Source: Motacilla alba alba (lineage: Eukaryota > Chordata > Aves > Passeriformes > Motacillidae). Taken from it: a stretch of 64,000 nt of DNA. Where the stretch lies: assembly GCF_015832195.1 (NCBI RefSeq), contig NC_052028.1:3019501-3083500 (forward strand), given 5' to 3'. Below the pieces are notes generated by a model. That model had not been told where the DNA came from. It made no database searches and saw only the letters and a list, made by a program, of their open reading frames with translations. Of the stretch, positions 10,977 to 22,692 are shown one piece after another (within the stretch, counting starts at the first letter, position 1; every line of letters begins with the position of its first letter). The translations under genes and the position numbers were made by a program.

Positions 10977-13900
10977 GCACCAGCCAACAGCAAGTGGCCA
11001 TGCACAGAGTGGGCAGAGATCTCTGTGAGTGTTCCCAGGCCCTGCTGTGGAGGAGGATGCAGTCAGCAGGTCCTGCTCTCTATATGGCAGCACCTGATGT
11101 TTCCCTGAGCTGGCCTCAGACCACTCAGTTCTGGATCAGGTGCTGGAGGAAGTACCACAGGGAACAGTCTCTCCACCTCTATGAGGCTTTTGCTTAGAAC
11201 TGTGTGAAATTTTTTGGAAAAACTGTTCACTTGCTGAAAATTGCAATTATAGGTCAGCTAGACCTTACCTAGGGTTGTGATGCACTTGTGCTGAAACCAC
11301 TGAAGAGGTGGATTAAAAAAAAATTGCAAGAACTGAGCTTTATGTCTTGACTTCAGAGCATGTAAGCAAATCCAGAAAACAAAAAAAATGCAACCCTTCA
11401 ATTCAGTTTGGTATCATAGCATTTCCCTACTATCCTACAATTTTTTAAAGATTTAAAAGAAAAAGATATTTGGGTCAAATTTGTTTTTCCATATCAAGAA
11501 AATAATAGAGAGACAACTGCACATGGGGGAGGAGAAGCCAGAGAGGAGGCTGAGCTCACATTATTTTCCTTGGGCTTTTCAGTACAGCTGGTTAACCGTG
11601 AGCCTATCAGACACTGGGGTCTGATGTCAGTTTTCCTGCTTGATGTTGATCAGGAGAGCTCAGAGGCACATGCTATAACCCTCCAGAAAGGGGGTTACAT
11701 CCCTGGGATTTCTCTCCTAGGTTCTGTCTTTTGAGGGGGAATTCAGCTCTCCATCCCGGGGCCACAGCAAGGCCACAGAGACAGGAGGAGCTCAGCTGTG
11801 TCGCCTGGAGGGAGACAAGGATGGGCAGTGACCGCACAAGACACCAAATCCAGCTGCAAGCCCCCAGCCCAGCAAACACTTCATCCCAAAGGTCACAGAG
11901 CAGCCCTGTCCCCAGCATGTCCCTGCCACAATCACAGCACATGGGAAGCTCCCAGAGACACTGAGGGCCTCTGCAGTGTGGAGGTGTCAGAGCTGGAGAG
12001 CAGGAGCAAAGGCACAAAGATTTTGCCAGACTGGGACTGTGGGAGATTATCCTTGGAACCAGACCATGCCCCATGTTGTAGAGGAAGGCAGAAAATCCTG
12101 GGATGAATCCTGGGCTCATCCTGCTTGGAAGGAAGCATTGCCCCTTCCCTGCCCCTGCTGAGGTCTGTCACAGCAGTCACCAATGTCAGAGCATCCCACC
12201 AGCACCACCTTTGCTGGGAGCCTGGATCCAGCATGTCTCAGAGAAGAAGAGAATACAGCAGAAGATGAGGCAAGGCTGGTGGCACCACAGAGGTGACACG
12301 CTGAGCAGCTTCCATGGCACCCCTCAGAGTGGTGCTGGGAAGATCCCTTCAGGTGTGGTCTCCTCTTTTGGGACCCAGTGTGAGCACAGCTCCTGGCCAG
12401 GACATGGGGACACAGGGACACAGGGACATGGGGATGGTTCTTTCAAACAACCTGACAGCAGACAGCCTCAGGCACCTGCCAGCCCTGCCTCTTCCACAGG
12501 CCCTTCGAAACCACAGAGCTGAGAAACCATGAGGGCAGTACGTGAGGTGATGAGAAGGAGGCAGAGGAAGGAGTGGAGGATATGTAAGCAGCAGTGGTGA
12601 AGAGGTAGGTGATAAACCATGTGCCCAGTGCCAGGCTGAGGCCCAGAGCCCAGAAAAAGCATGGAGAGCACAAGAAGGAGCTTGGGCTCAGCTGCAGAAT
12701 GTCTGCTGAGGCTGCCTGCAGCTCTTTACTCCCTCTGGCCCTGGCCCAAGTGAGAGAGCACTGGGCCTGATCCAGTGATGGGAAGTGTTTGCTCTAGAGG
12801 AATCCCCAGTGTCCCCACCTGGGAGCTGAGCAGAGCTAGGTGCTGCCCAGGGTCAGGGCTATGGACTGCAGGGAAGGACTTTCCTGAGCATCTCAACCAC
12901 TCCTGGAGCTCCTGCAGGAACTCAAAGGGCAGCAGTGAGGACGAAGGGAGAGGTGATTACTGCCCAGCTTGGACAGGTGCCTCTCTCCTGTGAGCCCAGC
13001 CTGCCAGTCACCTCCCAGGGTCACAGGAAACAGGGAGAAGCCAGAACTGACCCTGTCCCTCTCACATCATAACCCCCACAGGGGAGTACCACGAGCCTCC
13101 TGTGCAGAATCTACCCCTGAACCACTCCTATGGCTCCATCCAGCCACTGAGAGCCTGGATGCACTGGGCCTCCCAGGGATTGTGTCCCAGCACATCCCTG
13201 GGAAAGGCATTTTCCAGCCAAAAGGGTGAGGAGGATGATTTCACCTCCAGCAAATCTGGCAGAGGTGTGTCCACAGCACAGACTGTCAGGTAGGAGAGCA
13301 AGCAGCACCACAAGGGATGTGGCCACCTCCACCAGGAGATCACCCACTCCAGGGACTGCTCACACTCAATCTCCAAGGAAGCTTCTCCCTCAGCAGGAAT
13401 CACTGTGGCCATAGCCAGCACTTTGCTGGCAGTAGCCACAGGTCCCTCCCAGCCCAGGGAACATCCTTCTGGCAACTGCACCAACCTGTGCGAGTCAGCA
13501 GGGCCACACACAGGTGCCTGTGTGTGAATTGAACAGGGAATTCCATTTCCTTCTGGCAACAAGAACCAGCTCCAGCTTTGTGCAGAACCACGGACACCAC
13601 ATGGGGCAACTTCGGATTTCAAAGGAGACTTTTCACTTGAGTTGCTTTGACATGGTGGCCTGACCTAGCCAGCACTGTGTGCCTCAGGACAGGCACACAA
13701 CACACAAACCCATGGCATGGAAGCTTGTGGCGCTGCTGCATGGAGGGAACTTCACTGCTGGGAAAACCCATGGAGGAAGAGGACAAAAAGGTGTTGGGTG
13801 GTGGGATGGAGAGCAGAGAAGTGATGGTCCTGTGGGTTGAAGTGCAGAAGAGCGATTCAGGGTATTTCAGCAGGAGATGAGAGGTGAGCAGCACCAGTGG

Positions 13901-14439
13901 GGAGAGCAGAAAGCCAAGACACCTGTGAGGGCTTCATGTGAAGAGCCACGTGACGGGCCACGCAAGGAGGACAGCCTGAGGTCAGAAAGTCCTTGTCTTG
14001 GGTACCTCAGAAACTGGTCTGAAAGTGCTTGAGTCCCTCTTGCCACCCTCTGTGGAGCTCTCATGAGTGGCCTCAGCAAACCCACCCTCACCCCACCCAG
14101 CTGGTCTCCATGAACTGGAGTTACTGCTCCCCATCACCACCTCCCCCGTGCAAGCAGGACACTGAACAGGCCTGGTGGGCACACAGAGGTTCTTCCTGGC
14201 AGAGCTCCTGTGTCCCCTGCCCCAGAGAATAATCCAGCCACATCCTAGGGTGGACTGAAGAGTGATAAAGTGCTGAGACAGGAGGGAACAGTATTAATGC
14301 AGAACTACTTGGCTTCCAACCTCACAGACCCAAAGAGATCTCCAGGGAAAACTACCCACTTCAACTCCACTTGTGCCTAACTTTTCGGGGGAAAGAGGCC
14401 CAGAATGAGAACCATCCATTTTGTGAATTAGCCATCTCT
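10977..14439. other. Unassigned unique DNA
   Basis: 11200-11520 is AT-rich with A runs. 11730-13880 is GC-moderate. It has overlapping minus-strand frames with hydrophobic stretches (for example around 12600-12670 and 13270-13340) but no recognisable signal peptide plus domain combination. A short 11-bp repeat (GGGACACAGGG-like) lies at 12406-12434. I cannot assign a gene. Confidence 0.4.
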
Positions 14440-15330
14440 CTGACTTCCCCTCTGGACTCGGCCACCCACTTTCAGACTTTATCCATTGTTTGCTTGGACT
14501 TGTACGGGAAAAATCACATTAAGGAAAATCCTAGTTGAATCACAGACTTTGGAACAGTTGCAATGGACAATTTGACAAGGACATGGGGATTTAACATATT
14601 TTTAAAGCAAAAATATCTAATGATAATATGCTTCACTCCTGGCTAAAAACATTATCTACTGGCATGGGGGGAATTAAAGCCATAATGCCAGCTACTATAA
14701 TGCAGGCCTGGAACTCCATGCAAATATTATCCTGATCCAAGAGCTACAAAGCTCTGTTTATCCTAGTAATTAATTCTGTCTTATGTTTAGTGATACAATT
14801 AGAGAAACACTGCCATTCTGATGGGCTGGCTTCCACCAGTGCCTTTTACTATATTTACATGCCCACAATAGGCTTGGTCTCACAGAAAAGGGTGAAATTG
14901 CATTTATGGAGACAATGCCACATGCATTCCCAAAGCATTTTAAAGATGTAAAGTTAGGCTCCAAATTGCACGTTTATTGTGTGAGCACACAATGAGCTTA
15001 GATTAAATATTGACTAAAGCCAGCCTAACACCCAAAATAATGAAGATGAGCACAATAGTGTGATTTACTCCCAGCCGCCAGAGAAATACACATCTGTAAC
15101 ATATAACATGCCCTTCCCACAGATATACTCTTTGTATTCTAGCTAGCCTTAGGCAGAAAAATTTCATTCTCATAAATTATGGATTTTCTTTCCCAACTCA
15201 ACACATCCATATTACCAGTTGCAAAGCAAACAAATATAATAATTAAAATAATAATAAAAAAGCCATTCCCCTGACACAGTGATGAGCAGGTGACTGGCTC
15301 CTTGAATCCTCAAAGTTGAGGCAGCAAAAT
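14440..15330. promoter_or_regulatory. Conserved-noncoding-like block, possible developmental enhancer
   Basis: About 900 bp of AT-rich, repeat-free sequence. It contains a perfect POU octamer ATGCAAAT (14718-14725), a homeodomain-type TAATTAAT (14767-14774) and several ATTTA, AATAAT and CATAA words. All frames are broken by stops, so it is not coding. The texture resembles vertebrate conserved non-coding elements. That is a judgement from composition and motifs only; conservation cannot be seen in one sequence. Confidence 0.3.
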
Positions 15331-16273
15331 GGAAGATAAACATGGCTAAAACCAGAGCATCCTTTCCCTTTTGTCCCCCAAGGTGTGGGAGTCAGCAGGG
15401 AGGTGTGGGCATGGCAGGTATTCTTTTAGAAAGTACTCCCAGCCCTAGCTGTGTTCAGAAAACTATCTGTCCTTCTCACGCCTTCCTCCTTCCCAGACTT
15501 GTGGAAGAAATTCAGGGAGATGCAGACGTTAATAGAACAATTATGATAATAACCCAGTGCTGAGTGGGGGTAACACACACCCTTCCCAGCAGCTCGACCT
15601 CTAAATCCTCTAATACAGCACTGCTTCATTCAAGATTAAAAGAAATTGTAACCCAGCAGAGACAAAAAGACACAGGAGGCAAGGCAGGATCTCACTCGGC
15701 AGCAAAGCCCCACTCCAGTCCAGATGCAGTCATATCACTTCAGCTTCTCTGTACCATCTCCATGACAACCATGTAATTTGGATGCAATAACCACTGCCGA
15801 ATTGATCTTTAAATGTAGCTTTGCTATAAAACATAATACTGAACGTGTCAGGCTCACGATAAAGAGAGGTAGCCCCCTACCACTGAGGACTGTGATTTAA
15901 GAGCCCCCCCTTAAATTTTCAGCTTCAATAATTGCGTGTGTGAGTGGATTTTAAAGGCAGTAGCAGCAAACACCATTTGTGTGTGTGTGTACAGCACGCT
16001 TTGGGGTAACACTGCGAATGAGACACCACACTGAGAGCTGGAAAAATGTGTCAATGTATATCCAGAGAATGGGCATCTTCCCACACGCACGCACACACAC
16101 ACACGCACACACGCACACACACATTTACCAGTCAGTCTCCAGCCTCTGAAGCATACAGCTGATGCATCAAATAATCCTAATAAGAATCAAACCCAGTATA
16201 ACTAAGCAAAATAGGAGGGGGGATCGATGTACAGCATGACAATGAGAGCCGGGGAGCTCGCTTTGGCACTTAC
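15331..16273. other. Unassigned, partly conserved-looking
   Basis: 15750-16060 has the same repeat-free, AT-rich texture as the preceding block, with short homopurine stretches and a small (TG)n at 15979-15990. If the splice donor ending at 16274 is real, this interval would be the start of an intron on the minus strand. Confidence 0.3.
16082..16124. repeat. (CA)n microsatellite with CG interruptions
   Basis: About 21 dinucleotide units of CA or CG (CACACGCACGCACACACACA type). Confidence 0.9.
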
Positions 16274-16500
16274 CCGAGCAATGAGCTGTTTATTTTTTGG
16301 TCCCTTCACAAATGCAGCTCCCTTTTCTCTTCAACAATCCATGCAAAATAATCTGCAGTCCCACCGATGGAGGAGTGGCCCCGTCCCTCCCCCTCCACCA
16401 CCTTCCTAGACCTCCGTGTTATTGGCTTCCTTCTCCCTTCTCTCCTGCTCTCCCTCGCTCGCTGGCGATGGTTACACCTCCCAGCCTTCCCCCAAGGTGT
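16274..16500 (-). ncRNA. Candidate 5' exon (UTR or lncRNA) with strong splice donor
   Basis: On the minus strand GCTCGG is followed by GTAAGTGCC, a near-consensus splice donor with the exon ending at 16274. The upstream 230 bp contains an inverted CCAAT box (ATTGG at about 16420), a GA-rich stretch, and then the GC-rich segment 16590-16760 with several CpGs that could be a promoter. Only short ATG frames occur in it (one reads Met-Asp-Cys then stop), so it would be non-coding. The start is arbitrary. Equally it may be a chance donor. Confidence 0.25.
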
Positions 16501-16965
16501 CAAGAGACTGCTGGGGATCCAGCAGGCAGGGTGGGAGGGACGGGGAGAGGGGGAGGAGGCACGGTGAATGGACCAGGGAAAGGATGGAATAAAGCTCTGG
16601 CTGGCGAAGCCCCCGGCAGAGCCCCTGGCAGGAGCAGACCCGCCGCGGGCTGGGAGGCTCCGCTCGCAGCGCAGGAGCTGCCAGGGATGTCCCCGGAGTG
16701 CTGGGGCTCGTCCCCTCACGGGCACCTGCAGAGCGCTGAGGGATTGCTCTGCTTCCTGCCAGCAAATCGTCACCCTGCGAATTGACACTGGCTTGAAGTT
16801 TTGGGCTGAAATCCTGCCAAATGCTCTCAGAGTCTTTAACAACCGATGTGCTTCCAAACGCAGACGTGCAGCACTGGAAATGCCTCGAGGACCCACCTTG
16901 GTGCAGACCCCAGCACTGCAGGTTGGGCTGCTCCATGCCTCTGGACACTCCCACCTGCTGCAGCT

Positions 16966-17042
16966 CCATCCCATCCCATCCCATCCCATCCCATCCCATC
17001 CCATCCCATCCCATCCCATCCCATCCCATCCCATCCCATCCC
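16966..17042. repeat. Perfect pentanucleotide microsatellite (CATCC)15
   Basis: Seventy-seven bases of uninterrupted CATCC units, just over 15 copies. Both strands are open in every frame because the 15-bp superperiod has no stop (Ser-His-Pro-Ile-Pro or Gly-Trp-Asp-Gly-Met), so long frames across it have no meaning as genes. Confidence 0.97.
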
Positions 17043-17559
17043 AGGCTACAGCAGCGGTGCTGCCCATGTGCCTGCCAAGCTGCCTCCAGAGCCTGCCTCA
17101 CCACTGTGGGCTGGAGCTGGTGCTGCTCACCACCACTGACAAGTCTCCATCCTGACAGCTCTTGCATGCAAAGGCAATGGCTTGTCCACAGGCTTACCCA
17201 GGAACCTGGCTCACCAAGAGGGCTGGGGATGCAGTGCAGGGTGGAGAGGCACAGGGACACAAGGCTTTTCCTGCTTTAGGGCCCTTTTACCAGACTAACA
17301 GAGCAGTGGTTTAGGGCAAACACTGTCCCTTGGCCTTCTGGTGGCTGTAATACAATGGGGGTTTCTGTGGGTACACAGGTGAGGGGTGGTGGGTGCTCTC
17401 TGGGTCAAGCTGCCCCCCTGGAGCACAAGCCAGTGCTCCTTAGCCTGGGCCAGCTGCAAGGATCCTTCCCCCAGAGCTGGCACACTCTGTACTGGCATCA
17501 CCCATGTCTGGGTGACACACAGGAACCAGGATGTGCGCCCTGACTGCTGCGCAGGGATG
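17043..17559. other. Unassigned
   Basis: Moderately GC-rich unique DNA. No gene, repeat or signal recognised. Confidence 0.5.
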
Positions 17560-17675
17560 TCACAGAATCACAGAAGGGTTGGAGGGCACCTGAAAGACCA
17601 CCTTGTTCCAGCCCGCTCCATGGGCAGGGCCACCTTCCACTAGACCAGGGTGCTCCCAGCCCCATCAAACCTCTG
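17560..17675 (-). mobile_element. CR1 retroposon 3'-end fragment
   Basis: Begins TCACAGAATCACAGAAGGGT (two octamers), then GGAGGGCACCTGAAAGACCACC and CCATGGGCAGGGCCACCTTCC and CACTAGACCAGGGTGCTCCC, the antisense of a CR1 3' end. Confidence 0.88.
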
Positions 17676-20646
17676 GGTTAGGAAGAAGGGTTTGGTGTCT
17701 GCCCCAGATCCCCCTCCTGATTCCAAGGAGAAAACCGCTCCCTAAACCTCTGTCCCTTGGAAAACTTCTTCCAGGAGACACACATCGCTGAATGAGCAGA
17801 CAGATCCCCAACATCCCAAATTAAAAATACCATTACAACCTACAGCCATATATCCTAACACTGCAACACAGCCATCAGGTGAAATAATGTCCTGGAGCAG
17901 CTCAGCAGAACACGGCCAGAGATCCTTCCAGCAGGGATGCCCCCAGCACAGCACACGGGGTTGTTTGCCAGGGACAGGATTGGTAATGAACCATGTAATG
18001 AGCCACCCTGCAGCTATACTCAGGACTTTTCCAACAAATGCAAGTGTGACTGAAGGTTACTGTGCTGGAGAGACACAAAAATGGACCTTGTGGCCACAGT
18101 CAAGAAGCTGGGCAAATCCAGGTGTGGAGGTTTCAACCTCTCACAGGGTCCCTTCATCAATGAGATTCGATTAACACCATCATAAAAGTCTGTCCTGCTG
18201 CTCTTTCTGATCAACTCTAATGTATTTATAATCAAACAATTATCAGACTAAGGTGCTTTAACAAAAAAAATTAAAATATAAAAGCACAATCAATATTTAT
18301 GAGTCTGTTGTGCTGTTCAGTTCTGAAGGCAAGGAACAAAATCCAATTTCTGCTCAGCCAGTCCTAGGAAATGACATTTTGCAGCATGAGAAAATGAGGT
18401 TCTAGTTTCTAAGAATATATCCACTAGTGGGTTCCAAATAACTGTGTTATCAATCATTCTGCTCCTGGGAATGAGTGTATCAACAGCTGGATTCAGGGAG
18501 AAGCCTCCTCTCCTCCCTTTGGCAGGCTAGTGAGCCTGTGCCTGTCATTGATTGGGCATTCCTAACAGCAACAGGGTGCAGAGATTTCTCCTGGTACATC
18601 TCTGTCAGGTGCCTCCAATATGTCATAATATTTTCTTCCAATTAAGAAAACTCCTAAACTACAGCGATTCTGCGTGTGCTGCTGAACTGTCTGGATTTTT
18701 TGCCACCTGTGACAGGAGTTCTCTGAGGAAGAAGGAGCATCCTGAGGCAAGGACACCTTCCCTCCACACCAGCATAAGGGGAGCCACCCCTCAAGCCCCC
18801 AAACAAGCCAAAGCATCCCCCTGTGAGCCTGCCAGGCAGCAGGGAACTGCAGGCACCACAAGCAAACACTGCCAACACCTGCACCATCCAGACCATGGGA
18901 ATGCTCCAGCTAGGCTGAAAGCAGAGGGGGACACCTGGAAAAAAGATATGGTCCTGAGAGGGTTCATGGTCCTGTAGCCCCATGGGATCCACCAAACCTG
19001 AGCTCCAAGGCTGGCAGCTCCACACACTCTGCTCCCCCTTTGCTCTGAGTGGAGAAGACAGGACCACCTACCCTGCAGCCCCACAGGCTTTATTGACTTC
19101 CCTCACCATTTAAAAAGTGCCTTAACTGCAGCTTAATGCCTTTGCTTTTGAAGTGCTGAATCCCCATTACAAAGAGTTTTCCAGCCATGCCCTGCTCTTG
19201 ATGCTTGGTGTGGCACACAAGGACACTTCTGGGTGCTGCTCAGCCTTCTTGGTTTTTATTATGAAACCATTGCTAGTGTTCTTTTGTACCCAGGAAGGAG
19301 CATGCTTCCATGTCCTCACGCAGCTGTTTTTCTCAGGAAATCCCTTGGATTTCCCAGCTGGGATTCGCTAAGTTTCAGTACAAGCCACTTTGCTTGAAGC
19401 CATAATTAGGAGAAATCTGTGTGAGGGCCTTGCTGCATGCAGGTGGTGCAGACAGAGGGATGGGGAGGGGGATAACAGCCCCTCTGCAGAATAAGGGACA
19501 GTCCTTGAGAGCCTTTGTGTGCATTTCTCTTTAGATCAGTTCCTTGTCCTGGGTGATGTCTGTCCTTGGAGGTAAGGCGTGGTCAGAAAGCCCACCCCTG
19601 GAATTTTTGCATCCAGCTGGGTATCACAGGTGTAGGCAGAAGGCAGAGAGCTGCACCAAACACCTCACTCCGAGACAAACTGTCCAAAAGCAAACTAACC
19701 CCCAGGTGAAACAACTCTAGTCCCAGGACCTGCACCTGAATACTGCGTCTGGGGTCACCATTGGCTCTTCCCACACAGAAAAGCCCAGTGACTTCAAGAA
19801 TGTTGCCCTGGGAGTTTTTCTTTTCCCCCCAGGCTGTGACCAGCTTCCCCTGTAACCTCCTCCTGGATATACATTCAAGTGAAACTTGTTTAGGGCTCCA
19901 CAGGGGTCTGGTTTTCTACACCACAGTTCATCCTCTGAGTTCCTCAATAGCGTTCTGGCTCTGGCTGGGCCAGCAGTCAGAGTTGAGTACCAGCCTGGTC
20001 AGCAGAGACACCAGAGCCCTCTGGAAGTCCCAAGGACAGTGTGCACTAATCTCCTGTGCAGGGATGAGTCACCTCTTGCCCACACTAAAGAGATCTCCAT
20101 GTACCATGGAGGATTTTGATTCCCTGCCCAGTGTAGGCACTTCTGCCTGGGAAATCCCAGCCTGGAATATGAGAGTCATCATTCCTGGCATTTCAGGTTT
20201 TGGCAGAAGGTAAGATTGATGGTGCTGGATGAGCACTTTGCTCACTCTCTATCTTCCTTCATGGGAACTTTCAAATGAGTCACTGTCCTCCAAAACACCA
20301 TCGTTCCTCTGCCCACAAGGGTTTCTGAGTGTATGAATTTGCACTTGTCTTCCTGAGAGCCCGCTGCTGACACAAAATCAGCTCCCCAAGCAGACCTGAC
20401 CACTCAGAGCATCTGACTTGTCCTAATTTCAGTAACACTTAGTGTATGAAAACTGTATCCTCAGCAACTGATGAGAGTGAGCAGGTTCTTGGAGGTCCCA
20501 CAGGGAATCTGATGTTCTTCTGACTACAAGGGGTCTGCAGCCTCTCTTCCATCTTTTATTGTACCCCAGTGCTAGGAGTCTCCCTCTCTCTGCCATCCAC
20601 CATCTCATCTAAACAAATGCTATCCTATTTTGTTGGCCTAACTTCA
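17676..20646. other. Unassigned unique DNA
   Basis: No gene recognised. 18180-18480 is AT-rich and repeat-free. 19080-19420 and 20200-20560 likewise show no repeat family. Open frames here have no recognisable features. Confidence 0.45.
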
Positions 20647-20822
20647 GAGAATCACAGGATGGACTGGGTTGGGAAGGACCTCAAAGCCCATCCAGTTCCA
20701 CTCCCTGCCATGGGACAGCTCCCAATAGCTCACGTTGCTCTGAGTCCAACCTGGCCTTGGACACTTCCAGGGATGGTGCAGCCACAGCTTCTCTGGGCAC
20801 ACCCTTCCCCAACACCCAGGTA
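20647..20822 (-). mobile_element. CR1 retroposon 3'-end fragment
   Basis: GAATCACAGGATGGACTGGG, GGAAGGACCTCAAAGCCCAT, CTGCCATGGGACAGCTCCCA, GTCCAACCTGGCCTTGGACA and GCAGCCACAGCTTCTCTGGG appear in the CR1 minus-strand order. Confidence 0.88.
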
Positions 20823-21896
20823 CTGACATACATGAAACCATTCAAGGTAGTTTTTCTAGTCCTAGACATGTACAAACATTTCAATTTACCAGTTGCCATT
20901 TAATGTGCTGCCTGGTTACTGCTGGAGCAAGCATGCTTCCATCCCCTCAGCAGGATATGGACTCATCAGGCTGCTCTTCTCCAGGGCTATGAATCTTTGA
21001 CTGGACACTTTTTTCCAGAATCAGAGCAGAATCTTTGCCAGCTTAATCTAAAACCATGCAGCATTTATTTTCTTCCTGACATACATGCATATAAACACAC
21101 ACACATGCACACTCCCTAATAGTCCTTAATGCCACCAAACATAATTTTCATTGACTGCTCTTCCAGATTAGCCTTCCAGGTCTCTGCATTATGTAACAGT
21201 TAATTCATTGCTTTTGTTACCAAATCCCTTCTTTTCCTGTTTGGGTCTTTATTACTGTTATTATTTCTGATTTTATATTCCTTAACAATGATAGATTCTT
21301 AGCTAAGAATATCTTCAATGGCTGCAGAACTGTGTGCATGCTGTGGACGAGACAGCATCTATCAAAGTTTTCTTAAGCAACCCTCATTTAGAACACACAT
21401 TATTTTTGCTCGTTTTTTCCTGCAATCGTTTCTTGTTTGTAATTGTTCCCAACTTAGGAAAATTGACCACTTTCAAGTGCCTTGCATACATATTATCAAT
21501 TTAGGATCACATTCTGCTCAGAACAAATGCAATTAGGGCATTTAAGCAACCATTAATTCTGAGTTCAGTAATCAATTCACCTTTATCTGTCCAGCTGATG
21601 CCTGATCCAGAATCACACCAAATTCACTGCAATACTTTTGGTAGCAGAAAATTATCATTTGTCATTTTTGGAAACTGTGGGGCTGCGCATTGGCAGCAGC
21701 ATGAGTCCTTCAGCATCTATCCCTGAGGCTGAAAAGCTGTTCTGGGAACATGGATTTTCTTTCACTTTGTTATGAAGCTGTTTAGGGAAGCTATTTGTCC
21801 ATCCCCCCGGTTCGATCCGGCGGTCTGCAGGGATCCATCTGCTGATCCGCCCCAGCCTGAGTGGAAGAGCAGCCCTTGGTGGAATATTGGGATGGG
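20823..21896. other. AT-rich unique DNA, conserved-looking
   Basis: 21000-21680 is AT-rich and repeat-free apart from a short (CA)n near 21096, with words such as TTAATTCATTGC and AACCATTAATTC. All frames are closed. It could be a non-coding conserved block, but I have no alignment to show it. Confidence 0.3.
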
Positions 21897-22125
21897 TTCT
21901 GCCTCCAGCTCTGGGGTCCCAGCACAGGAAGGACGTGGAGATGTTGGAGCAAGCCCAGAGAAGGCACCAAGACGATCAAAGGGATGGAGCAGCTCTGCTA
22001 TGAGGAAAGGCTGAGAGGGTTGGGTTTGTTCACCCTGGAGAAGAGAAGGTTTTGGGGTGACATCATTGTGGCCTTCCAGCCCCTGAAGCATCTCCAAGAG
22101 AGCCGGAGAGGGATTTTAGAGGGTG
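21897..22125 (+). mobile_element. CR1 fragment, internal part without 3' tail
   Basis: GCCTCCAGCTCTGGGGTCCC, AGGAAGGACGTGGAGATGTT, GGAGCAAGCCCAGAGAAGGC, TATGAGGAAAGGCTGAGAGG and CACCCTGGAGAAGAGAAGGT match the C-terminal coding part of CR1 in plus orientation. The copy stops before the 3' UTR and octamers, so its 3' end was lost after insertion. Confidence 0.85.
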
Positions 22126-22534
22126 TGAGGACTAATTTTGCTGGCTGTGAGCAGGTTCTGGAGCACTGATGTGAAGGGGCAGAGAGCAAAGGAAGGAAAA
22201 TTTGCTTTTACCTGAGACAATCCAAGACAGAGAAAGTGAGGACGCGTCAGCTGTGGGATGAGAGGCCCTGGCCCTGGATCTCCCAGGCCGAGGACTGCTC
22301 AGCCTGTAGAATCAGGTACAGTGAGCAAGGGCAGCAGAAAACTCAGGCCAAGGTACTGCAGAGCACTGACTCTGACTGGAGGTGCTGGCCCATCTACCCT
22401 CACCTTTAAGGCTCATTGTCAGTCTGAGTCCAACCTAGAGGCCAGGCCCTCTGACTCTGATTTTTGAAAGGTTTGGGATAGGGAAAGGGGGATTAGAAAC
22501 AATTTTTGAAGTTTTAAACCTGATTTCCATTATA
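22126..22534. other. Unassigned
   Basis: No feature recognised. The GGTTTGGGATAGGGAAAGG stretch and surrounding sequence look unique. Confidence 0.5.
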
Positions 22535-22692
22535 TTCATAGAAACACAGGATGGTTTGGGTTGGTAGGGACCTTAAAGCTTTTCTCGTTCCGCTCCCTGC
22601 CATGGCCAGGGACATCTTCCACTAGACCACACTGCTCAGAGCCCTGTCCAACCTGGCCTTGAACATTTCCAGGCATGGAGTGTCAACACCTT
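22535..22692 (-). mobile_element. CR1 retroposon 3'-end fragment
   Basis: ATTCATAGAAACACAGGATG, TTTGGGTTGGTAGGGACCTT, GCCATGGCCAGGGACATCTT, ACTAGACCACACTGCTCAGA and TCCAACCTGGCCTTGAACAT give the antisense CR1 3' end. Confidence 0.88.

Noticed and set aside
11673..13622. Overlapping minus-strand frames with hydrophobic stretches, considered as exons of a membrane or immunoglobulin-like receptor
   Set aside because: No Ig-fold Cys/Trp/DxGxYxC pattern, no consistent splice sites, and the hydrophobic runs switch frames.
16472..17260. Long frames on both strands with SHPIP or GWDGM repeats
   Set aside because: Artefact of the perfect CATCC pentanucleotide array.
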